A stretch of 64,000 bases of DNA. Origin: Toxotes chatareus (Eukaryota; Chordata; Actinopteri; Toxotidae). Positions 51,151 through 61,150 of the stretch are shown one piece after another (position 1 is the stretch's first letter; each line of letters starts with the position of its first letter). The stretch covers positions 3,081,177 to 3,145,176 of the forward strand of contig CM028898.1 of the NCBI GenBank assembly GCA_016801885.1, written 5' to 3'. The notes under the pieces are model-generated. The model was given only the letters and a program-made list of their open reading frames with translations, had not been told where the DNA came from and searched no databases. The translations under genes and the position numbers were made by a program.

Positions 51151-52449
51151 TCTTTTTTATTTTTTTTTTTTTTTACATATTTTTTTTTGTAAAGCCGGTT
51201 TCAAATTTTCCGTAAAGGTAAGTTTGAGCTACTTGTCATGCAGTTTATAAAAGGTGACTCTTTCACATCTTCTGTGATTTTTTTTTTTTTCAATTGAAAA
51301 TGCTAATTGATCGTTTTTCTTTTCTTTTCAGACGATACTTTTGCGCTAAATGTTCCAAAGAAAATTCGAAAAGGAATACAAACGGAATTTTCCCGGGAGA
51401 GTTTTGCAGAAAAGAGAAACTACACCAACAGAATTTCGAGAGTGAAAATAATAATCTTTCAACGATGAAGCAGATATGTTCGTCATAAAGAACGGAGACG
51501 TCGGAAACCTTCTCTCGGCCCAGTCTAACACTCTGGTTCACGTCCGGAAACCACTGGAACGTAATGTACATCTACTGATACCAATATGTACAGCAGCCAA
51601 CCAAACGTGTTGCACAGAGAAGTGAAGTCTACTATGCTTTGCCAGCACAGCAAATTACACTGTGAAGTCGAACAGAAAACAAAGAAAGTTACTTTACAAA
51701 AAAATAACCAATAGAAAAAATAGTGTGTAGTCTTTTTACATTCAAATAAATAATAAAATTCTCAAAGCAAAATAAATCCACTTCTTTTGGATTCACCCAA
51801 ACAGAACACACAGTAACACACACACACTCTCGCACTTTCACATTTTTGTTACACAGGAAACATTTAAAACCAACGCTCGCTCCTTTTTGTTGTTGTTGTT
51901 TTGTTTGTTTTTTTTAATCTCACAAGGTTTTTCCTTGAACTCTGTTTTAGTCTTCTTCAAAAATACAAATGCTTTGTCCCTTGGCTTCGTCAAAAATGAC
52001 GTCTTGAAGAGATCACACAGCTTTCTGCCACTTTCCATTTGCTTTTTTTTTTGCTGGAAGTATTGCTTTAAGAAATACATTTTGGTCTTCTTTTCACATG
52101 GTTTTAGTGACAGGATCTCTAATGGAAGCAATCTTTTTTCCCCTCCAGGTTTCACGAAACTGCATTTGCACACCTCATTGAATTCAAAGTGTAGACGGGG
52201 CTCCTCCTGGAGTCTTTTGGGGAAACTTGTCCAAAGACCCGACCTCATGAGGAAAGCAGGCTTCCTACAGATACAGATCTGTCAAGTCTTCCACGAGTGT
52301 GCTCTTCCATTCCCATGATGTTTAAAACAGGATACATGTTAGTCCTCATTGTCTGTTTCTTTTTCCATGCATGCACGTCTATGTGGTTGGATGAGAGGTA
52401 TAAAAGGTGTGTCCTGGTGAGTCTGTGACATTAACGCTCTGACTCTGAC
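51150..52449 (-). other. sbk1: probable sbk1 3' UTR
   Basis: Follows the sbk1 stop on the minus strand. Several AATAAA hexamers can be read on that strand, the clearest at 51161-51156. No protein-like frame is present. The end is uncertain. Confidence 0.4.
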
Positions 52450-53202
52450 TCAGACGCAGATCTCTATGGGCGTGGCCACCAGCATGCGGCCGCCTGGGGA
52501 ACTGTTTTCTCGCGGCATCCGATCGTAACTGTTGGTGGACGACACGGAGCTATTGGTGGAGACGGACACGAAATGGTGGCCGCCGCCTGGTTCCATCATC
52601 CCGCCCTTGGCCCCGCCGCCGTTCCCCCTCTCCACCGCCACTGGAGACATGGGAGAGAGGGGTGACAGTGGGGACAGAGGAGATAAAGTCTGCTGCTTCA
52701 TCCTCTCCACCAGGAGCTCCTCATCTTCCTCCCCAGACGAAGATGATGAGATAGTACCCTCCACTTCTCCTCGCACACCTCCTCCTCCTCCTCCTCCACT
52801 GCCAACCCACTCTCCACCACCTCCTCCTGTATTGCCGTTGCCGTTGTTGTTGTTGTTCTCTGCGTCCAGCATCCAGGAGTGGCTGAAGTATCTGAACACC
52901 TCTTTGACGGAGCAGCGCCTGTCCTGCTCCACGGAGAGCAGCCGGCGGAACATGCGGAGGGCCTGCTCGGTGAAGCGCCTCCACTGCGACGGCACCGTGT
53001 TCGTCCTCCTCCTCTGCCAGCGGATGAACTCCTGGTAGAAGGAGTCAGAGGGCAGCGCCTTCTCCCAGGGGAAGTTGCCGGTCAGCATGCAGAAGAGCAG
53101 CACGCCGAAGGCCCAGACGTCAGTGCTGTAGTCCACGCAGAAACCCTCGTGGCGGGACACGTCGCAGAGTTCGGGGGCAGTGTAGGGGATGGTGCCGCTC
53201 AC
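52450..53202 (-). CDS. sbk1: sbk1 coding exon 4 (kinase C-lobe and tail, stop)
   Basis: Residues 190-439: VSGTIPYTAPELCDVSRHEG, then WAFGVLLFCMLTGNFPWEKA, SQWRRFTEQALRMFRRLLSV, and the low-complexity tail ending IEICV. The stop codon is at 52452-52450. The acceptor on the minus strand is cctctctag|gtg. Confidence 0.94.
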   Translation of the reverse strand: MSGTIPYTAPELCDVSRHEGFCVDYSTDVWAFGVLLFCMLTGNFPWEKALPSDSFYQEFIRWQRRRTNTVPSQWRRFTEQALRMFRRLLSVEQDRRCSVKEVFRYFSHSWMLDAENNNNNGNGNTGGGGGEWVGSGGGGGGGVRGEVEGTISSSSSGEEDEELLVERMKQQTLSPLSPLSPLSPMSPVAVERGNGGGAKGGMMEPGGGHHFVSVSTNSSVSSTNSYDRMPRENSSPGGRMLVATPIEICV

Positions 53203-54320
53203 CTAGAGAGGGAAACTCGACAGGTTACCACCGCAACAGCATAAAGACACTAAATATTAAGAGTCACTAACTACTACTGCTACTCACTCTTTTCACAGGT
53301 GAGCCAGCGCGGCGGGTCATGCCAAAGTCAGACAGCTTGACCTTGCGGCACTCTCTGTCGAAAATGAGGATGTTTTCCGGTTTGATGTCCCTGTGGACCA
53401 GCTTCTTACAGTGCAGATAGTCCAGAGCAATGGCTACTTGGTGCACACAGCGCTTTGCCACCGCCTCAGGAAGACCCACCTGAGAGACAGGGGGACAGAG
53501 GAAGATCAGTGTGGACCATAAATACGACAAATACAGTGAATAATCCTTGCTGCTGATACGGTACGTACAAATATAATAACATACAAAAAAATATTATATT
53601 CCTTTAATAGCTCCCACTTCATTTTATAGATTTCAAAATAATGTGTATGTGTGCTATCTAATGCTTTTATACTTTATATGTTTTATACACTGGTCTCTTG
53701 AAGAGAGCGTAGAACTTTTTTAAACTGATTCGAGTGAATTCTGGAAACCTGCTTTGTGGAGTGAAAACTCCTCTAACTGCGTTTGAACTTTTTCAGAACT
53801 TGTCACACACACAACGAAGCGGTGATCCGAACACTGGAGGAGACGAGTACCTGTGGAGGAATGATATCAAAGAGGTCTCCTGCCAGAGCGTACTCCTGTG
53901 CGAACACGTAGTATTCGTCGGTTTCAAAGACGATGCCAAACATGTTGATGATGAAGGGGCAGGGAGACAGGTAGAGAGAGATGCTGTACTCCCGCAGGAA
54001 CGACTTCAGCTTGGTTGTTTTCTTCTTCAGGAACTTCAGTGCCATTTTTGTACCTTTGGCCAAAAACAGAACAGATATGTTTTTGTTCTGCTGATTTTTT
54101 TGTAATACAACAGATGCAGTTTTTTATCATGTGTGTACGTCCCCTCACCTCTGATCTTGTGGATGACCAGGTCCACCTTGCCATAGGTGCCTTTGCCCAG
54201 CTCCCTGATCACCTCGTAGTACTTGTTGACTTCTAGCCTCTCCAGGTTCTGGGCTGTGATCAGCTGCAGCTCGTCCAGGACGTCCATGTTGGGTCGGGAC
54301 ACCAGCGGAGAGGAACTCAT
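52450..54320 (-). CDS. sbk1: sbk1, SH3-binding-domain serine/threonine kinase 1, 439 residues
   Basis: Four coding exons on the minus strand: 54320-54149, 54053-53851, 53479-53288 and 53202-52450. All junctions are GT/AG and phases agree. The kinase domain is complete: glycine loop GKGTYGKV (42-49), catalytic Lys in MALKF (K64), HRDIKPEN (154-161, catalytic D156), SDFG (175-178) and TAPE (197-200). VFAQEYALAGDLFDIIPPQV and the terminal VATPIEICV are SBK1 signatures; human SBK1 has 424 residues and ends in ATAIEICV. SBK1 is a poorly characterised cytoplasmic kinase expressed in brain and other tissues. The tail after residue 300 is low complexity, with Asn and Gly runs, a Ser/Glu patch and an LSP array. 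The start is the first ATG in frame after an acceptor at 54409; 88 bases of 5' UTR lie in the same exon. Confidence 0.93.
53288..53479 (-). CDS. sbk1: sbk1 coding exon 3 (catalytic loop and DFG)
   Basis: Sixty-four codons from VGLPEAVAKRCVHQ to RRAGSPVKR, containing HRDIKPEN and DFG. The acceptor is ctgtctctcag|gtg and the donor aga|gtgagt. Confidence 0.95.
53480..53850 (-). other. sbk1 intron between coding exons 2 and 3
   Basis: A 371-bp AT-rich intron (donor cag|gtactc on the minus strand) with nothing notable. Confidence 0.85.
53851..54053 (-). CDS. sbk1: sbk1 coding exon 2 (kinase N-lobe)
   Basis: Encodes TKMALKFLKKKTTKLKSFLR, EYSISLYLSPCPFIINMFGI, VFETDEYYVFAQEYALAGDL and FDIIPPQ. It contains the catalytic Lys and the C-helix Glu. 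The acceptor is tggccaaag|gta, completing a split Gly. Confidence 0.95.
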
Positions 54321-54408
54321 GCTGGGGACTGTTTTAGGGGACGGACCAGGGGAAGGAACTGGGGAACGAACGCTCAGGCAAAACAAGAGCAGCTAACAGC
54401 TGGTGTCA
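54149..54408 (-). CDS. sbk1: sbk1 coding exon 1 with 5' UTR
   Basis: The exon begins after ctcttgtttcag at 54409. The ATG is at 54320-54318, giving MSSSPLVSRPNMDVLDELQL, ITAQNLERLEVNKYYEVIRE and LGKGTYGKVDLVIHKIR. The donor is agag|gtgagg (phase 1). The stretch 54408-54321 is 5' UTR; its frame is open but has no earlier ATG. Confidence 0.9.
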
Positions 54409-54785
54409 CTGAAACAAGAGAGGGGACACACAATATATAATATATATATATAATCATACAATAGAATCATTTATTTTTTAAATATTATTTTATTTTATTT
54501 TATTATTTGCTGCTTTTGTTTTAGAACTGCTCTCAAAAGACCAAAAAAAAAGTCGTTTAGGAAGCTCTGGACTCATGTGATGTAACGAGGTGTCGTGTGT
54601 TATATGATTTGAGTATGAGTTGAAGGTCAGTGATGCACAACAAGCTGCTGATGGTGAGGCTCATCCTGCTGCTCTGATCTGCAGTGTGATAGTCGCTGAA
54701 AATGCTAATTATCTGCAGTCAAGGCTTAAGTAATTCTAAATGCTATTCGCTAAGGGGGATGCCAGAGCTGAGCTGTGAGCTGAGT

Positions 54786-54808
54786 CACACACACACACAC
54801 ACACACAA
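54786..54808. repeat. (CA)n microsatellite
   Basis: About 11 CA units inside sbk1 intron 1. Confidence 0.9.
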
Positions 54809-55635
54809 CCAATAACAGTCCTTTCTAGCAAATCCATTCCCTGCTGCAGTGTGATTATTCTTAGTGATTGCTTTCTTTTTTTCTTTTTCCTCCTGAGCAG
54901 TGGGACCTGCCAAGCCCTGACCCTCACTCTATAAATCCAGGCACATGTGGAAGAAATATGGGAGTCTGCACGTGTATAGACGCGCACACACACACACACA
55001 TATATAGGCTCACACACTCATTACATAACCTGAACCTCTCTCCATCCCTGAGCAGACGCTTATGAATCTGCCTTCCTGTCATTGCTCAGCGAAACCAGCA
55101 ACACTTGCACAACTGTCGTATTTACACCAACACACAGCTCTGTCTGTCCACACAAAAAACATTTATCTGGCGCGTTCCCCAGAATCCTTCAGAGTAGTTT
55201 AGGGGGCCGAAAATTGACATTCTGATACGAACTGAGCAGCTGTGAGTAGTCATAACCTGCTTCATCACGCTAAGTCACCAACGATATAATACACACACAT
55301 ACACAGCAACATGCTAGTTTAAGTACCTTGTCATCCCCTCCACAGGCCTCTGTGTGCCTCTGTGTACCTCTGTGGGAGTGTAATCTTTTTTGTGTGAAGC
55401 GGACAGGAAGAGCAGTTGACACCAGCAGGTGAGGAGGGATGAGTCAGTTTGGGTGATAAATGGCGATGCAGAGAGGACGTACTGTAGCTCTCTCTCTCTA
55501 ACTCCCTTAAATAAAAACTCTCGGACACATGTGATAAAAACACACACACACACAAACAGAGGAGGAAGGGCAGGGAGTTGTAAACAGAGAAGGCCATTTG
55601 TTTCTGTCTGGGATCAGATGTGCTTACTCTAGCAC

Positions 55636-55639
<4 letters not shown>

Positions 55640-55679
<40 letters not shown>
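55640..55679. repeat. (TG)n microsatellite
   Basis: About 20 uninterrupted TG units inside sbk1 intron 1. Confidence 0.95.
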
Positions 55680-55680
<1 letters not shown>

Positions 55681-58600
55681 GGGACCACAGGGGAGTGTGA
55701 TAATAATCCTGAATATGTTGTTTAATATCATGATCATGTTTCTAAGTCAATTACTTAAAGGTGCAGTTTCTAATTCTATTTTCTGACTTGGTGTGTTGTC
55801 ATTGTGTTACTTTTTTATTGTTATTACAGTGCGTGTACACAGGACTCCCTGGGAAGTACTACTGACACTGAGTGAATTATCCCGGTCCATAAAGTTAACA
55901 GAATTGAATTCCGCCTTAAGTCTGATGATCCTAACCACATTAAGATCGTGATCTGTGTAAGAATAAGCAGATTAACACACCTACACTCTGCTCAACCATT
56001 TCATTTAATGGGGCCTGATCTCATTTGGTGTCTTAAATGTTCACACGTGCCAGAGAGGACCGAGAACGAGCTGCTCGCAAACTGTGAGCCCCGTCTTCTG
56101 CATCTAAGAGGGCGGGACATGCTGAGGTGCTCGGCATCATCACTGTGAAAAACAATATTAAATCAGCATGTTATGATGAATGGAGGCGCAATATATGAAA
56201 CTAACAGAAAGTTCAAGAGTGAAGTCAAACAGGTTTGGATACCGACTGCTTGAACTTCGATTGGTTTGACTTGTCCAATCAGATTCCGACCTGTACAGCT
56301 GAGTAATACTCTCATGTGTTTATATTATTTTCATGTCCCAGATTAATGTGAACATGAAGGTAAAACGTTACAAACACCAACTGCAGCTCTGGTAATTAGA
56401 CCTGATGGTTTAACACAGACGCTCTTCCATCTTATATAAACATCTCGACTTGTTCCAGTGAGAGTGGGCGTCTGAGATGAAAAGAGATTTTTTTTTATTA
56501 GTTCTGTAAACTACAGTCACAATATTAAGGAGATCTTAAATCATTAAGTGTTTGACTCTTCGGCTTGTGTGTGTGTCAAGAAAAGGCAGCAGACGTCACG
56601 CACCCTCTCTCCTTACCTACCTGCCTTCGTCAAACACACTCTATTCTCTGTTCAGTGTTGGCAGCTGTGATGGAAATCCGTGTGTGTGTGTGTGCGTGTG
56701 TGTGTGAGCCTGTCTGCGTGTGTCCGTGTGTGTTTGTGTTTACCACAAAGAGATCTGCATCTGTATTTATATAGAAGCAGCATTAGACTCATAGCTGAAT
56801 GAGTCATCGGGTCAGGACAGATGTCGGCTCTCCATGTGGGGAGGAAGTCTGCTATCCCACTGTGTGTGTGTCTGCTGCGTCACACAGGCTCGGTGTTAAC
56901 AATAGAAGTAGCTCAATGCACAACTAGCTGCATTTCAGAAGCATTTTACATCTTTGGTAGAAAACAACTGCAGAGACAATGATTGGACAGCCTTGTGGCA
57001 GCCCTAAAATCTGACTGGACAGAAACCAAAGCATGTACACACTGTCCTAAAACCGTGTACCTGCAGCTCATTCTCCTTAAATGAGCAATGTGTATTTTTC
57101 CAAACATAAAAAAAATATATATATATAAAAATAAAGGTGGATATGTAACTGTGCTGTACCTGAGCTGAGGAAACGTACAGTAAAAGATTTCTGGGTAGAA
57201 GCAAGTTGGAAAATGTATTTTGAGCCGCGGTGCTTCCCGTCCTCTCTCTGATGGTCTGTAGCTCGATATTATCCAGACAAAGACCATTTGACAGCAAGCA
57301 ACAGAAGCAGCATGGCCCCTGGCGTTTGAGCTAAGTGAGCAGTTATGTTATGGCTGCAATGTTATGTATGTTATTGTTTAAAGCTACACTAATCAATATT
57401 ACTATACTGATTACAGTGACAAACTTATAAAACTCTTTGGGTTCCCTAAACTCAAACTGATGTTTGGTTAACTAGTGAAACTACATACAAACACTATATA
57501 TATCAACTGCATTTGCGTTAATATTAAATTATATTTCATAGGTTTGACATTTTACAAACGATTTGTTGTTACTTCTTTAGTTCTTTTTGCCGAGAAGCAG
57601 ATTTGGTAGCTGTCAGAAATTCTTGAAATGAAAAGGAGGCTGTGGATGATGAACACTTGGCTTCATGGATGTACAATCTGACACGAACCCAGTTTGCTCT
57701 GAAAAACAGCATCCTCTTACATAGCAGATTTCCTTCCATATTATCAGATTTGATTGGAATAGTTGATTTAAACGATTAGTTGAAAGAAAACGAATCCCAT
57801 CTTTGAATCACTTCATCGTTTAAGCAATTTATCAAGTATAACTTTGTATTTGTCCGTTGGTTCCAGCTTCTCAGATGAGAAGATTTGCTGCTTTTCTTGG
57901 TTTCATATCATTGCAAACTGAATATCTTTGGATTTTGGACTGTTAGTCAGAAAAATAATAATAATCTGAAGATGTTATCATGTACTCTGAGGACATACAA
58001 TCTGCATTTTTCACTAGACTTTTTGGACATTTAGACGCAACAGTAAATTGATGATGAAAATAGTTGTAACTGCACTGTCTTAAATTTAATGTGGCATTTA
58101 TCTGTGGATGTTAAAATGCGTACAACTTCACACAAACCTTTGCATAACAATCTTAGTTTCCATCTCAAGACTGCTCCTGTGCACTCCCACAGGCTGCAAC
58201 GTATTGGACACAGGCACAAAATACACCATGTTCCTTTCAGCTGAGCACAAATCCAACCACCACCCCCCTCCCCCCCACCTCCCCCATCACTCCACTCCCC
58301 AAAACTGACACTCTGTGCCACCAGGTTTAACACTCTGTGGAAACAGAGCAGCGACCAGGGGGCTGCGGCTGACTAAATCCCAGACTGCTTATGCAACCAG
58401 CGGGCAGAGCTGACCAGCCGAGCACATTCAGCGAGCCAAGGCGATGATCACAGCCACGTCCACCCCCGCTGATGCAGCCATACTGCCCTCAAACAATTAG
58501 AGCAACGCCATCTTCATCATCATCCTTTTTCCATTTCGGTAGCCTGTCAGTTTTCCTGATGCGCGAGCCACAGACGCACACACCATCCTGTTTCCAGTGT

Positions 58601-58864
58601 GAGAAAACGACAGCAACACAACAACACTCAGCCACATCACATTTTGCCCTTTGTGTTATTTGTCTTCCATTTACAAAAAGCTTTGACGATCAGAAGTGAC
58701 CGACTGCTACACACACACACACACAAAAGCAAAGACTCCGGAGAGTGTGTGTGTGTGAGACCATGCGCTGACAGGGAGTGGTGTATGGGAGCGAAAGTAA
58801 TGAGCGAGAAAAGAGAGGGAGAGCAGTACACAATGACAAGGACTATTGCGTAGCAAAGTACCAG

Positions 58865-58867
<3 letters not shown>

Positions 58868-58902
<35 letters not shown>
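58868..58902. repeat. (TG)n microsatellite
   Basis: About 17 uninterrupted TG units; a short (CA)n lies 140 bp upstream and could pair with it. Confidence 0.95.
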
Positions 58903-58904
<2 letters not shown>

Positions 58905-60546
58905 TGGAGAAAGATACACAGTGTGGTGGTGGCCAATATCTCTGCACCGACAGCCAACAGCACCTACTACAACAACAAGTCAAATCCGTGGTGTAGCAGA
59001 TTTTTGGCCACGTTCACAGCTCGGTCTAAAGGACGGAGATATAATTATTCAGACCTCCTCCTTCTGACCTTTCACCTCTGACCTTATAGTAATTAGAAAT
59101 CCTTTACAATTTAAGCCCTGGTCATTAGTGAGGACAAACAGAATCAAAACAATGGATCCTACTCTTCGCACCATGCAACTTCACAGTATCTTTTGTTGGC
59201 TTTCCCCTGGTGGGGTGGGAAACACCCACACCTTTTAAACTCCACACCTCCAGTTTGTACATTACCCCCGTGACACTCATCACATCACTGTTTTGTTTTG
59301 TTTGTTTTGGTCAAAGCTCCTCCGCAGATACAGAGGCTATTAAGTTATTACGTTACACTTCTGAGTCAGGGAGTCAGTGTTGCAGCCCCAGCTATATCTG
59401 GTAAGAACATGATGTCTCCACATCCACTTATACACTGTCAGCAGAGAGCCAATAAACTCCTTTAATGAACAGGCCGACGTTTTAGTTAAAAGCCCATTTA
59501 CTCTGTTACAGAGTTAGATAAGCGCACGGATTCATGTCTGTATGTTAAATATAAAGCTAGAGAAATGTGCCACTTGTGTCTATGTGTTACATCCTTTTGC
59601 CATGTTGTCGTTTACTGTGTATTTCAAAATCTCGCTCCTAAAGCAGACGCAGACCTCGGGACGGTTTCCCTACGAAGTGATGAGGACAGGCCCTGCCAAA
59701 CTTTCCACCGCTGCCAGAGAGACGCCCGTCGGGGAGGACGGTTTGAGTACCGGACCAGCTCTGTGACCTACTTTGTGATCTCTGACTCATCATTGCTGGT
59801 GTGTATCTTATGTGTGAGTGTGTGTGCTTTTACATGCCATCAAGGAGCTTAAGCCCACTTTGATCAGCTGTGACACACACACACACACAGTCATGCGATG
59901 AGAAACCTCCCACAGTGCCTCAGAACATATCAGGAGACAGAGGATTATTCTAAAAGAGGAGCCGGTCACAAGGTGGATCACTGCTACTTCACTTCTGCTG
60001 AACAACTGAGACTTTCATTAGCTGCGTGTTCTCTGGATGGAAACAGTGCGACGTCGTGGGCGCAAACAGTTTGTTACAACACTTACACACCACTCACGAG
60101 GAGGCGCAAAAATGGCTGCACTGCCGGCCCCAGCAGGACCCAGAACCCGCATGTGGACTCCAGTCAGTCAGGATGTAAATATTATGGTCTCTTATTATTC
60201 TCCAGACGTCCTCCGCTCAGTGCTCTGTGGGGCTACGTCATGTTGGATCCCACCTGCAGTGTGTCCTCAGACTGCACTGACTCTGAGGAAAATCACTGTC
60301 ACTCAGGGTATAACAGAGCTCTGACAGGGGAACACACACATTCGCTGCTGCAGATACCTGGCAGCCCCCAAAAACACAGGCTGCACGGTTGTGCTGATGG
60401 AGGGAAGGGTGCAAGAGGCTGTGTTGTGATCAATAACACAAATGCCACACACACATCCAGACACTGTAAACAATGTAAAATGCTGACAGTGTAGTTTCCT
60501 GGAGAACAAAAAAAAAAACGGGGATAGAACCACAAACAGCATCAAG

Positions 60547-60582
60547 CAGTAATCACTGCAGTAATCACAGCAGTAATCACAG
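60547..60582. repeat. 12-bp unit repeated three times
   Basis: CAGTAATCACTG followed by two copies of CAGTAATCACAG. Confidence 0.9.
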
Positions 60583-60761
60583 CATTGTTTTCAGCTGATA
60601 TGTCGTTAGAAAGAACGGGCCCGATCGATTGAACACTGAGTACAAGGAAACACAGAGGAACGCACCTCCCGGTTGTCACAGTAACTGCTGCATCATTTTT
60701 AGTGAGTCAGATGCAGGTGAGGGCAGATGAAGCGTCAAACCGGGTTTATTCCGCTACTCAC

Positions 60762-61150
60762 CCTTCAGTTGGTTCCCATAAGGAGGCTGTGGAGTCCGCC
60801 CCTGTCAGCCCAGGCTGCTGGTAAACACACGGGATGATGTGAGCGCATACTAAGGCCAGGTGAGCCTGAAGAAACGCCTGAGCTCTTTGTCCGGTGAGAA
60901 GCCTCTGAGCAGCCGTGCGTCTGTGGATGTGGCGCCGAGCATCCTGCAGCCTCCTCCGGCTCTGCGTCCTATTGTCTCCGCATCGCTCTGTCCTCTAGGA
61001 TGGGAGGAGAGGAGAGGAGAGGAGAAGAGCGCCAGTAGAGAGGAGAGGAGAGGAGACGGGGGGGAAGGAAAGCCCTCCCCCCTCTTCACCGCTCTGGCCA
61101 ATCGCAGCGCTGCTCCGCCGGGAGCAGCCGCTGCCCGCTGTCTCCGTACA
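60762..61150 (-). promoter_or_regulatory. sbk1: probable sbk1 non-coding first exon and GC-rich promoter
   Basis: A donor consensus on the minus strand, aagg|gtgagt (GTGAGT at 60761-60756), closes a GC- and CpG-rich stretch running up to about 61150. It is the only such island upstream of sbk1 in this window. No TATA box is visible. A GAGGA tandem tract at 61003-61055 lies within it. Confidence 0.5.
61003..61055. repeat. (GGAGA)n purine tract
   Basis: Two runs of the 5-bp unit, at about 61003-61024 and 61037-61055, separated by 'agagcgccagtag'. Confidence 0.88.

Larger units (their letters stand above)
54409..60761 (-). other. sbk1 intron 1 (between probable non-coding exon and first coding exon)
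   Basis: A 6.35-kb intron rich in dinucleotide repeats: (CA)n at 54786-54808, (CA)n near 54985-55000, (TG)n at 55640-55679, (TG)n near 56682-56706, (CA)n near 58711-58726 and (TG)n at 58868-58902. A 12-bp triple repeat lies at 60547-60582. The 198-codon plus-strand frame at 59898-60494 has no family features. Confidence 0.55.

Noticed and set aside
52532..53244. Plus-strand open frames of 168 and 121 codons
   Set aside because: They are antisense to the sbk1 last exon; the poly-Pro and poly-Ser text is the complement of its Gly and Asn runs.
59064..59086. Two TGACCT half sites (TGACCT-8-TGACCT)
   Set aside because: The eight-base spacing does not fit a common receptor dimer; probably chance.
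59898..60494. 198-codon plus-strand open frame
   Set aside because: No recognisable domain, mixed composition, no splice or Kozak support; it lies inside sbk1 intron 1 next to CA repeats.
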